From Marinobacter manganoxydans MnI7-9 (GTDB lineage Bacteria > Pseudomonadota > Gammaproteobacteria > Pseudomonadales > Oleiphilaceae), in assembly GCF_000235625.1 (NCBI RefSeq), contig NZ_AGTR01000001.1, forward strand, positions 1 through 64,000: a stretch of 64,000 nt of DNA. The letters run 5' to 3'. Of this stretch, positions 14,601-17,946 are shown piece by piece. Under the pieces are notes generated by a model that did not search any database, had not been told where the DNA came from, and saw nothing but the letters and a program-made list of their open reading frames with translations. Position numbers and translations under genes: made by a program. Position 1 is the first letter of the stretch; each line of letters starts with the position of its first letter.

Positions 14601-16689
14601 TGGCATTGAGCGTGACCACCAGATCACCGCCGTTGCTGCCGTCTGACGTGATGGATCCGATAACGATGCCGCCATAAGTTACGTCGGTGCCTGACACACC
14701 AATCTGGCCGGCAGCGGTGCCCTGATTGCGGATACCGAACTGTTCCTGAGACTCTGCATCCTGTCCGAACTGATCAAAGATACCGAAACCGGTGATCCGG
14801 CTGACAATCAGGGTGCCTCCATCAAAGTTGGCCGAGTCTGCATCGCTGACTGCCGACGCACCGTTGGTATCAATCAGCTGCGGAGCGCTGTTGAGGTCGT
14901 TCTCATCATAGGTGACGTTGGTGTGAATGCCGTCCACTTCCGGGCTGGCCTGAATCGAAAAAGCAGCAGGATCGCCAAAGGTCTTGCTGAAGATGCCGTA
15001 ACCACTGCCGTCACCGGCAGAGCCACTGGTAAAGGAAGACCAGGCGACCACATAACCGCCATTATCCAGCGCAGTCACCGTGGGCTGGTACTGGACACTG
15101 CTGATCTCTTCGTTCACCTGGAACTCAGAACCTACTGGATTGCCGGACGCGTCAAACTCCTGACCAAAAACCCCACTGCTACTGCCGTCTGCGCCACTCT
15201 GATCGGTCCAGACAATAACGAAACCACCGCCTGCAAGGGCGGTAATGGCGGAGTCCTGCTGGTTACTGCTCGTGGTGGTATTGACCTGTATCTCGCCACT
15301 AAGCGGTGTGCCACTGGCATTGAATAAACGCGCGAACACCCCGTCACTGGAACCATCCCCGGCAGACCCACTGGTTGCAGAAGTCCAGACCACCACAAAG
15401 TTACCGCTGGCGAGTTCAGTAACCCTCGGCTCGGTCTGATTGCCCGATGTTTCCAGATTGATCTGGACCTCCCCGCCGAGCGCTGTCCCCGTATCGCTGT
15501 AGCGCTGCACAAAAATGCCGTAGCCGCTGCCGTCGCCGGCAGTGCCACTGGTAAAAGACGCCCAGGCCACCACAAAACCATCCCCGAGAGGGCTGACACT
15601 GGGTTGAAACTGGGAGCTGGAAAATTCGGTATTGACCTGGAATTCACTTCCCACGGCATTGCCGGCGGCATCGTAGCGTTGCGCAAAAACCCCGTCGCCA
15701 CTGCCGTCCAGGCTGCCGCCATCACGCCAAACCACCACATATCCGCCATCGGTCAGCCCTGTCACCTGCGCCTCATACTGAGAGCTAGAGGTGGAGGTAT
15801 TGACCAACGCGACGCCACCTAAAGGCTGGTCGCTGGCATCAAACTGCTGTTTGTAGATGCCGGTTCCGCTCCCATCGGCGGCTTCCCAGGTCACCACATA
15901 ACCACCTCCCGACAGAGCGGCCACTGCCGCTGTGTTCTGATCCCCGATGGCGGAGTCACTGATCTGAAATTCCGCACCGAGGCGGGCGCCGGACTCGCTG
16001 AAACGCTGCGCAAAGATACCGTCGCCACTGCCATCCTGATTCTGCGACGTCCAGACCAGGATATAGCTGCCATCGGCCAACGTGCGTATGACGGGCTCAT
16101 CCTGATCACCACTGGTGTAGAGGTTCACCTTGCCCTCATCAAAGGGGTTGTCATCGAGTGAGTACTCATAGGTGGCCATGGCAAAGGATGAAAGCGGGAG
16201 AGTGGAAGTCGTACCCGAATTATCCATAATCGCCCAGTTTCTGCCCGCTTCGGTATGACCCAATTTGGTTGGGGATGCAGAAACCCTAACGCCCCAATGC
16301 TGGCCCAATGCCTCCAGCAGACGCACCCCACACTCCTGAGCTGAGACGCTGCACGCGATCAGCCCTAATCTCTTCCCGCGCATCCACTTTGAAAGCCCCA
16401 GGTTCAGACTTGTTCGCACTGCCAACTGGTTCGTATCAATCTCATGTGCCCCCAACTTTAATTTTCCGGGGGCGCCGTGACACAAAATAAAGTATTGACT
16501 GAATTCGCGACCTGCCGAGTTCAGATAGCGCTCCAATTTAAACAAGGCGTCATCATCACGCTGGACTAGCAAGATGTGGTCGGCTTTCAGTTCACCGGAC
16601 AGGAGTAGTTCTATGCCTTTCAGTTCGGCGTCAGCAATGAGTAGGGTTTTGGATGGGTTATTGGTCTGAGAATTGAGTACCATGTTCAC
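1..16689 (-). CDS. Giant DUF4347 / poly-beta-propeller / VCBS-repeat adhesin-like protein (partial, C-terminus beyond left edge)
   Basis: The frame is open from the start near 16,689 to base 1 (codons in phase with base 1) and continues out of the window, so at least about 5,560 residues are encoded. Order from the N-terminus: DUF4347 domain (roughly residues 15-155); seven sets of propeller-like blades plus one extra set (8 x 7 blades, each blade about 57 aa with a core like GGGFVVTW then DGSGxGIFAQRYDAAGNPVG); six cadherin-like domains ending in VNITPxxDG; one further cadherin-like domain; a PKD domain (VDWGDGSEP); and alternating VCBS-type repeats ending TITIDGVNDAP. The composition is acidic and rich in G, S, D and T, with almost no Cys after the first domain, typical of giant type I-secreted RTX adhesins. 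I infer a cell-surface adhesion or biofilm role; the expected C-terminal RTX/secretion signal and the transporter genes would lie left of the window. No frameshift is visible in the pieces I translated. The gene is single, preceded by 0.6 kb of gene-free DNA. Confidence 0.9.
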   Translation of the reverse strand, partial: MNMVLNSQTNNPSKTLLIADAELKGIELLLSGELKADHILLVQRDDDALFKLERYLNSAGREFSQYFILCHGAPGKLKLGAHEIDTNQLAVRTSLNLGLSKWMRGKRLGLIACSVSAQECGVRLLEALGQHWGVRVSASPTKLGHTEAGRNWAIMDNSGTTSTLPLSSFAMATYEYSLDDNPFDEGKVNLYTSGDQDEPVIRTLADGSYILVWTSQNQDGSGDGIFAQRFSESGARLGAEFQISDSAIGDQNTAAVAALSGGGYVVTWEAADGSGTGIYKQQFDASDQPLGGVALVNTSTSSSQYEAQVTGLTDGGYVVVWRDGGSLDGSGDGVFAQRYDAAGNAVGSEFQVNTEFSSSQFQPSVSPLGDGFVVAWASFTSGTAGDGSGYGIFVQRYSDTGTALGGEVQINLETSGNQTEPRVTELASGNFVVVWTSATSGSAGDGSSDGVFARLFNASGTPLSGEIQVNTTTSSNQQDSAITALAGGGFVIVWTDQSGADGSSSGVFGQEFDASGNPVGSEFQVNEEISSVQYQPTVTALDNGGYVVAWSSFTSGSAGDGSGYGIFSKTFGDPAAFSIQASPEVDGIHTNVTYDENDLNSAPQLIDTNGASAVSDADSANFDGGTLIVSRITGFGIFDQFGQDAESQEQFGIRNQGTAAGQIGVSGTDVTYGGIVIGSITSDGSNGGDLVVTLNASANPTSVEALVENLTYENTSDDPVASRDITIQLSDGDGGTSEPVIVTINITPSTDGVGPVFGERQVNSFVEGEQREPSVASLADGGYVVIWESDNEDGSGYGIFAQRYTAEGVITGPEFIVNSQIFGDQVDARVTGLDGGGFVVSWTDQVSSADGSGYGVFAQRFGADGLPAGSEFLVNTTTSSFQYESAIAALNDGGFVAVWRDDSGSDGSSAGVQGQRFDAAGNPVGGEFQVNTEFSSFQYEPSVSGLSGGGFVVTWTSFTSGSAGDGSGQGIFAQRYDAAGNPQGGEFLVNTEVTGDQRESVVAGLADGTFVVAWTDQSGLDTSNYGVYAQHYAADGSALGGQFRVNENVSSNQYEPAITALDGGGFVISWRDDSGRDGSGTGVFAQQYDATASRVDGEFQVNTEFSSTQSQVALAGLSGDNFVAVWRSQNSGTAGDGSGGGIFQQLFGEPADFGSQASPILSEFTPEVTFSEAALNAGALLLDANQSVYVADSDSADFDGGSLLVTRLGLLEPILDQFESPDDGTQDQLSVQNQGVGAGQIGVSGSSVTYEGGVIGTIVSDGSNGSRLEITFNSNADAAAVEALVERLTYANTSDDPVPFRQFRIQISDGDGGTSEPVVVKVNVTPEQDGVAPVFGERQVNSFVEGEQREPSVASLADGGYVVVWDSDGEDGSGYGIFGQRYTAEGVITGPEFIVNSQIFGDQVEAQVTGLNGGGFVVSWTDQSSNADGSSWGIFAQRFGADGLPAGGEFLVNTTTSSSQQESAIAALNDGGFVAVWQDNGGADGSSSGVLGQRFDSAGNPVGGEFQVNTEFSSFQYEPSVSGLSGGGFVVTWTSATSGSAGDGSGQGIFAQRYDAAGNPLGGEFLVNTEVTGEQRESVVAGLADGTFVVAWTDQSGLDTSNYGVYAQHYAADGSVLGGQFRVNENVSSNQYEPAITALDGGGFVISWRDDSGRDGSGTGVFAQQYDAAASRVDGEFQVNTEFSSTQSQVALAGLSGDNFVAVWRSQNSGTAGDGSGGGIFQQLFGEPADFGSQASPTLEGVNTELDLFEGDVNTTPQLLDANGAVALSDLDSSDFDGGMVLVSRQIIPVPLLGQLNVPDDATQDQLGVRNEGPGAGQIGVSGTAVTYGGIVIGTIASDGSNGSNLQIDLNSNATVEAVEALVENLTYANPSDDPVDTRQFRIQVSDGDGGTSEPALVNVNIIPEVDGVEAIGAETQVNTETAAEQSEPSAATLSDGSYIVVWRSDSSGGSADGSGFGIFGQRFAADGSPLGTEFQINTQAVNAQDQPDVAALTGGGFVVTWRDQNSSTDGSSSAVSAQRFDNAGVSQGSEFVVNSTTSSGQYEPAIAELNDGGFVVVYRDDSGSDGSSSGVQGQRFDAAGNPVGTEFQVNTETGSFQYEPGVSSLAGGGFVVTWTSSTSGSAGDGSGQGIFAQRYDAAGNPVGSEFLVNTGVSGDQRESVVAGLADGTFVVAWTDRAALDASSWGVFGQHFAADGTPLGEQFRVNESTSSNQYEPAITAIDNGGFVISWRDDSGRDGSGAGVFGQQYDASAARVDGEFQVNTEFSSSQYEPALTHSAGGGFVALWSSLTSGTAGDGSSSGVFLQRFQDASPAPYEPPSDLLNERPVNLFTSADQDAPASATLTDGSYVLVWTSAGQDGDSDGIFAQRFNASGERIGPEFQANTQPIGQQYQAEIGALNDGGFVISWTANTGQDGSGAGVFAQRYDASGATVGGEFQVNTETSSTQDSPVVAGLSGGGFVVIWDSTNSGTAGDGSGDGVFGQRYDAAGSPVGSEFQVNTEFSSNQNDPAVSALGTGFIVTWTSNTSGSAGDGSGLGVFAQRYDASGTPLGTEFQVNVETASTQDESEVVELAGGNFAVVWTSTTSGSAGDGSSNGVFARLFDAAGTALTGEVLVNTTTASNQEDASIAALSGGGFVVTWTDNSGSDGSGWGVFGQEFDAAGTPVGAEFQVNQEFTSTQYQPTVTGLANDTFAVAWSSFTSGSAGDGSGYGVFQRLFGDAADFTVQADPELEGLPSVVSYLENDLNAAPQLIDTNGAVAVSDMDSADFEGGQLVVSRLVGFGSADQFGLDAESQEQLGIRNQGNANGEIGVSGGSVSYGGTVIGSVLSDGSNGSDLIVEFNSNATAEALEALAENLTYQNTSSDPVPSRQYTVQISDGDGGSSDPHIITIDIEPEVDGAAPVFGERQTNSFVTGSQEDPAVASLADGGYVIVWESDAQDGSGNGVFGQRYNAEGVIVGPEFLVNGNVLGSQVDPQVAGLVGGGFVVTWTDQDSSVDGSGWGVFAQQYQADGTPQGTQFLVNTTTSSSQYEPSVAVLNDGGYLIAYRDGGNADGSFDGVFAQRYDAAGATVGVEFQVNTEASSNQFDPSVASLADGGFVIAWTSVNSGSAGDGDGWGTFAQRYNAAGTPVGSEFQVNTNVQGSQYEAVVVGLSGGGFVVAWRDDSGLDGSGNGVFAQLYDASGAPVGGEFRVNETTSNSQTEPAIAALDNGGFAVAWRDGNSPDDVFAQQYDAVGNRVDGEFRVNTETASTQASPSIAGLPGGNFVVAWQSFTSGSAGDGSNYGISHQLFGDAGDFFSQASPELAEVNSTVTFAENLVNAVPQLLDANGSVSLTDVDSTDFAGGSVLVSRLTIPEPLLDQFENNDDGTQDLLGVRNQGTGAGQIGVSGNNVTYEGTVIGSVVSDGQGSNPLEISLNASADAEAVEALIENLTYQNLSDNPVESRQYRIQVSDGDGGTSEPAVVSVNITPERDGAEAVFEERTTNSFVEGNQDEPAIAGLANGGYVIVWESDEQDGTGSGVFGQRYSADGVIVGPEFLVNTQVLGSQVDPQVTGLAGGGFVVTWTDQLSGVDGSGWGIFAQRFGVDGQALGSQFQVNSTTASSQSEPSIAALNDGGFLIAYRDGGNADGSADGVFAQRYDATGATVGAEFQVNTQTSSNQFDPSAASLADGGFVITWTSVNSGSAGDGDGWGTFAQRYNAAGNPVGGEFQVNTNTQGSQYEAVATGLTGGGFVITWRDDSALDSASSGVFAQLYDAAGNSVGSEFRVNETTEGSEFEPTIAALDTGGFVIAWRDSTGSDDVYAQQYDSAGNRIDGEILVNTETGSTQASPAIAALPNGNFVVAWQSFTSGTAGDGSGYGISHQLFGNVGDFSSQAAPELEAFNSEITLAESAVNLTPQLLDANAAVAVSDADSSDFDGGNILVSRLNIPEAMLDQFNIPDDGTQDQLGVRNQGVGPAEVGVSGTSVTYGGTVVGTIVSNGQNGSPLEITLNANASAEAVEAVVENLTYANTSDDPVPSRQFRVQISDGDGGTSQPQVVTVNITPTPDAAVPIFGERQANTETDGTQDESAVATLSDGSFVIVWTSQSSGTAGDGDGDGVFGQHFDALGNPLGAEFQINTETATNQNNPQITATSDGGFVVVWQSASSGSAGDGSSNAVIGRQFDGVAGDGTPTASAADFVINTSTSSAQDEPDVVALPGGGFVVVWESSASGAAGGDGSGVGVIGQVFDAAGATVGAEFVVNTETSSTQFQPKVTALSDGGFLVVWTSVTSGDAGDGDSNGIFAQRYDAVGSAVDRDGSVLGVGESGEFQINVTIDAAQDVPDVAGLAGGGFVVTWESSGQDGSGDGIYARQFADNGLPVANEFRVNDERGSSQLTPAVTALDTGGFVVTWRDDSGRDGSGTGVFGQQYDASGNRLDSEFQVNTEFSSTQFEPALSALPGGGFVVSWSAFTSGASGDGSGYGVFYQLYGNAPPQVTDGDVDGFEDQLLVLSDQLFVDNFDDPDGQGLAFIEIAVLPDNGDLLLSGAPVSVGDQISLAQLANGDLAYLGDSDYFGPDTFGWRGSDGLVLSTEVAQTNITLAPVNDAPGLEAGADGTSTEGQNFSQNLTLSDPDPDTYTITVDWGDGSEPLVFNSANKSPNINHTFALEGTYTVTVTVNDNSAAANAEETDTFEVTVENGNPIARDDFFTVDEDDSVNGNVLLNNGTGADSDTGGDTLSISAVNGVPADIGSTITLSSGALLTLNADGTFAYDTNGAFDSLSGTQNGADSFTYTLSDGDGGTDTATVNLTINGLNDDPIAQDDNVSTNENVLLNGNVLVNNGNGADEDIDGGVGGLTVVAVNGSPVDVGAVATLASGALLTLNANGTFSYDPNGQFDSLDSGETGGDSFTYTIEDEGGAQDTATVNVTVNGVGTTNTPPVAQDDSFTTDEDTAIAGNVLSDNGSGADADADGDTLTVTTVGTFATTGGGLININADGSFNYSPNAAFESLAAGENDADSFTYTLSDGNGGTDTATVNFAIDGVNDAPDAVNDLLSTDEDTPLSGNVFANNGVAADSDAEGDIFVVSAVNGNAVNVGVQITLASGALLTVNGDGTFTYDPNAQFESLGVGQSDTDSFTYTIDDGNGGTDTATVTLAINGVNDAPDAVDDAFATDEDTALSANVLADNGAGSDSDVEGDALVVTEVNGNALNVGAQITLASGALLTLNANGSFDYDPNGQFETVAVGDSTSESFSYTVSDGNGGTDTATATITIDGVNDAPVAADDALVTDEDSPVNGNVLADNGNGADSDVDGDTLTVSAGSFATAKGGQVTLNADGTFTYDPSGAFEGLNTGDSDTDAFTYTLGDGNGGSDTATVNIVINGVTDVPDNVPPVAQDDNLSTNEDTPLSGSVLVDNGNGSDSDADGDTLTVTQVNGNGLNVGTQITLASGALLTLNANGSFDYDPNGQFEGLAVADSTSDSFSYTVSDGNGGTDTATATITIDGVNDAPVAQDDAATTDEDTAVNGNLLADNGDGADSDVDGDTLTVTAGSFATAKGGQVTLNADGTFTYDPSGVFESLAVGDSDTDSFT
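2669..2948 (-). repeat. PKD domain
   Basis: The translated segment contains YTITVDWGDGSEP followed by NINHTFALEGTYTVTVTVND, the two hallmark strands of PKD domains (WGDGS and HxYxxxGxYxVTxxVxD, here HTFALEGTYTVTVTV). PKD domains are extracellular Ig-like spacers. Confidence 0.8.
2949..3269 (-). repeat. Cadherin-like domain between the propellers and the PKD domain
   Basis: The segment reads GDVDGFEDQLLVLSDQLF, then IEIAVLPDNGDLLLSG, then LAQLANGDLAYLGDSDYFG and FGWRGSDGL, ending TNITLAPVNDAP. This is the pattern of bacterial cadherin-like repeats in which a 'L..L..G.L.Y..D..Y.G.D.F.W...DG' strand block precedes the next domain. It is unlike the six C-domains linking the propellers. Confidence 0.6.
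3270..4554 (-). repeat. Propeller P7 (7 blades, type X)
   Basis: Seven cores: TLSDGSFVIVW, ATSDGGFVVVW, ALPGGGFVVVW, ALSDGGFLVVW, GLAGGGFVVTW, ALDTGGFVVTW, ALPGGGFVVSW. Starts IFGERQANTETDGTQDES. One blade carries a short insertion (DRDGSVLGVGESGEF). It is followed by a different cadherin-like domain. Confidence 0.7.
5080..6279 (-). repeat. Propeller P6 (7 blades, type B)
   Basis: Seven cores: GLANGGYVIVW, GLAGGGFVVTW, ALNDGGFLIAY, SLADGGFVITW, GLTGGGFVITW, ALDTGGFVIAW, ALPNGNFVVAW. Starts VFEERTTNSFVEGNQDEP. Followed by C6 (about 4555-5079). Confidence 0.7.
6805..8009 (-). repeat. Propeller P5 (7 blades, type B)
   Basis: Seven cores: SLADGGYVIVW, GLVGGGFVVTW, VLNDGGYLIAY, SLADGGFVIAW, GLSGGGFVVAW, ALDNGGFAVAW, GLPGGNFVVAW. 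Starts VFGERQTNSFVTGSQEDP. Followed by C5 (about 6280-6804). Very similar in DNA to P6 at an offset of about 1,722 bp. Confidence 0.7.
8530..9745 (-). repeat. Propeller P4b (7 blades, type A)
   Basis: Seven cores: TLTDGSYVLVW, ALNDGGFVISW, GLSGGGFVVIW, ALGTGFIVTW, ELAGGNFAVVW, ALSGGGFVVTW, GLANDTFAVAW. It begins VNLFTSADQDAP, matching the start of P1. Followed by C4 (about 8010-8529), which shares QLIDTNGA and DAESQEQ with C1. Confidence 0.7.
9746..10974 (-). repeat. Propeller P4a (7 blades, type X, no cadherin-like domain after it)
   Basis: Seven cores: TLSDGSYIVVW, ALTGGGFVVTW, ELNDGGFVVVY, SLAGGGFVVTW, GLADGTFVVAW, AIDNGGFVISW, HSAGGGFVALW. Its first blade (QVNTETAAEQSEP, TLSDGSYIVVW) resembles that of P7. 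It runs straight into P4b, with no intervening cadherin-like domain. Confidence 0.7.
11490..12709 (-). repeat. Propeller P3 (7 blades, type B)
   Basis: Seven cores: SLADGGYVVVW, GLNGGGFVVSW, ALNDGGFVAVW, GLSGGGFVVTW, GLADGTFVVAW, ALDGGGFVISW, GLSGDNFVAVW. It again starts VFGERQVNSFVEGEQREP. Followed by cadherin-like C3 (about 10975-11489). Confidence 0.7.
13225..14442 (-). repeat. Propeller P2 (7 blades, type B)
   Basis: Seven cores: SLADGGYVVIW, GLDGGGFVVSW, ALNDGGFVAVW, GLSGGGFVVTW, GLADGTFVVAW, ALDGGGFVISW, GLSGDNFVAVW. It starts with VFGERQVNSFVEGEQREP. Followed by cadherin-like C2 (about 12710-13224). Nearly base-for-base the same as P3 over its last blades, at an offset of 1,734 bp. 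Confidence 0.7.
14955..16150 (-). repeat. Propeller P1 (7 blades, type A)
   Basis: Seven blade cores can be read in order: TLADGSYILVW, ALSGGGYVVTW, GLTDGGYVVVW, PLGDGFVVAW, ELASGNFVVVW, ALAGGGFVVIVW, ALDNGGYVVAW. The set starts with VNLYTSGDQDEP. It is followed by cadherin-like domain C1 (about 14443-14954), which carries the type-A signature QLIDTNGA and DAESQEQ. Boundaries are approximate. Confidence 0.7.
16165..16650 (-). other. DUF4347 domain at the N-terminus of the giant protein
   Basis: Residues about 15-155 (from GTG 16689) match the DUF4347 pattern as I know it: an initial LLIADAELKGIELLL strand-helix, then an HG motif (CHGAPGKLKLG, His71), then a hydrophobic strand ending in Cys (LGLIACSVSAQ, Cys113), then VRVSASPTKLGHTEAGRNW. 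This domain typically caps very large bacterial surface proteins with cadherin or RTX repeats. The conserved His and Cys resemble the dyad of caspase/CHAT-like folds, but activity is not shown. Confidence 0.8.
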
Positions 16690-16697
16690 GTCGAGAA

Positions 16698-16703
16698 CCC
16701 CTT
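16698..16703 (-). promoter_or_regulatory. Ribosome binding site that decides the start of the giant gene
   Basis: On the minus strand AAGGGG lies 8 nt before a GTG (16689-16687), which is followed after one codon by an ATG (16683-16681). The ATG would be 14 nt from the site, too far, and a further in-frame ATG at 16737 has no purine-rich site in front. I therefore prefer GTG at 16689; the frame is open upstream to a stop at 16794-16792. Confidence 0.5.
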
Positions 16704-16737
16704 CTAGAGTTTCAATCCATGAAGAACCCGGCGGCAT

Positions 16738-17348
16738 GACACACGAATGCGCAGCACGAAATCCGGATGCGGGTGTTATTGGCACAAGGATTTACTGATC
16801 CATAATCCTTTACAGCATGCCCTCGGGTCGAGACGGCTTAAATCCCAATAATTCACTCAGGCAGGGTAATCGACCACTTGATGTGCTTGAGCAAAAACCA
16901 AACCACAAAGTTTTTTTTGCTGCGAAACAATAATTTATTTCTTAAAGATATTTGAAAACACCCTGTTTGGCCCAGATGCACGAGGATGGTGTAAATTTTT
17001 TGGACATTTCGTCATTCACCCCACACACCCAACCGACGCCTTAAGCAGGGGATATATTCAATAGGTTAAATACTGAATTAGTTGCACGGCTGCATGTCTC
17101 GGCATGCTCACGGCATGTAAAGTTCCTGGACAGTTGGAAACCTTTGCTGCTGAGTATTCAGTATATGAGTCACCACGACTTGTTGTTCCTATTTTTCTGG
17201 CATCACGTAAAGGCATTGGTGGAGGGGCGTAAAACAGCTAGACAGTCTAATTGGATAGGGCCTTTACATAACTCAATTTGATAAACCACGACCATGTCAA
17301 CTTTCAGATGTTGTATGACCCAGATCGAATCTGATTGGTCCACTGATC
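16738..17348. other. Gene-free, AT-richer region upstream of the giant gene
   Basis: No convincing coding frame on either strand. It contains A/T-rich blocks around 16,900-17,000 and 17,040-17,080, and three GCATG copies at 17092, 17102 and 17113, spaced by about one helical turn. A perfect TTGACA lies on the minus strand at 17300-17295, but without a good -10 at the usual distance. It presumably holds the promoter of the giant gene and the end of the lipocalin transcript, but I cannot place either. Confidence 0.5.
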
Positions 17349-17885
17349 CTAGAGGTTCTCGTCATGCTCCACTATGATCAACTCTTCCAGATCAAATCCC
17401 TCTTCTATTACCCGCTCCCTGAACGCCTCAATCGCCCCTTCGCTGACTTCCGGCGTGCGTGAGAGAAACCAGAGATAGTCCCGATCGTAACCGGTCACAT
17501 AGGCATACGAATACTCTTTCTTGTCGAGCTCGAACACCACGTAAGAGGCGTAAAAGGGCCCAAAGAAAGACACCTTCAGATGGCCTGTGTTTTCGTCTTC
17601 GACAAATACGGCGCGGCCGTCAGCTTCCTCCCATTTCTCTTCTTCAGCGTTATACCCGCGGTTGATGACCTTTATGCTGCCGTCATCATTACGGCTGTAT
17701 TCGGCACGAACATTGGTGAGACCGCGCTCGAAAGAATGGTCCAGGCGGGCGATTTCGTACCAGGTACCCAGGTAGCGGTCGCCATCAAAACCGGTGACTG
17801 GCTCCATGTCCTCCGGAAGGCCGGTGCAACCGGACAGGGCTACAAGCCCGGCTATCAAGGACCATCTTCTTAACACTGCCATCAT
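17349..17885 (-). CDS. blc: Outer-membrane lipocalin lipoprotein (Blc family)
   Basis: The 178-residue product has a lipoprotein signal peptide with lipobox LSGC (Cys20) and then a bacterial lipocalin domain: the GxW motif in YLGTWYEIARLDHSFERG (residues 38-53), a central NRGY strand, and the late motif YLWFLSRTPE. Residues after Cys20 are T and G, so outer-membrane sorting is expected. Blc-type lipocalins bind fatty acids or lysophospholipids at the envelope; that role is family knowledge, not shown here. Two adjacent ATGs begin the frame and there is only a weak ribosome site. It stands alone, 60 bp upstream of an epimerase gene's terminator-like hairpin. Confidence 0.9.
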   Translation of the reverse strand: MMAVLRRWSLIAGLVALSGCTGLPEDMEPVTGFDGDRYLGTWYEIARLDHSFERGLTNVRAEYSRNDDGSIKVINRGYNAEEEKWEEADGRAVFVEDENTGHLKVSFFGPFYASYVVFELDKKEYSYAYVTGYDRDYLWFLSRTPEVSEGAIEAFRERVIEEGFDLEELIIVEHDENL

Positions 17886-17919
17886 CGTTAGCGCACCATT
17901 TTTAAATATCAGATACGAG

Positions 17920-17943
17920 AAGGGCCAGCAGTTGCTGGCCCTT
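17920..17943 (-). terminator. Hairpin after the epimerase gene
   Basis: A perfect 11-bp inverted repeat (AAGGGCCAGCA, 2-nt loop, complement) begins 4 bases beyond the epimerase stop codon. The following minus-strand sequence TTCTCGT is only mildly T-rich, so termination strength is uncertain. Confidence 0.6.
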
Positions 17944-17946
17944 GAT

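Noticed and set aside
13222-14646. A 474-codon open frame on the plus strand inside the giant gene (and a similar one at 11488-12591)
   Set aside because: It is antisense to the repeat protein, its 'protein' merely mirrors the repeats, and there is no ribosome site or family resemblance. Repetitive GC-rich codons keep the opposite strand open.
1-16150. Possible CRISPR array or satellite DNA because of regular repeats
   Set aside because: The repeats are coding-length multiples of three (about 171, 340, 1,730 bp), differ at synonymous positions and keep one reading frame open; no short identical repeats with unique spacers.
1-16689. Possible split of the giant frame into several genes or a frameshift
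   Set aside because: Every segment I translated, from the DUF4347 domain to base 1, is in the same phase and shows no stop codon.
17295-17300. Perfect TTGACA on the minus strand upstream of the giant gene
   Set aside because: The hexamer 17 bp further on is ATTGAG and no better -10 lies at 16-18 bp, so I do not call a promoter.
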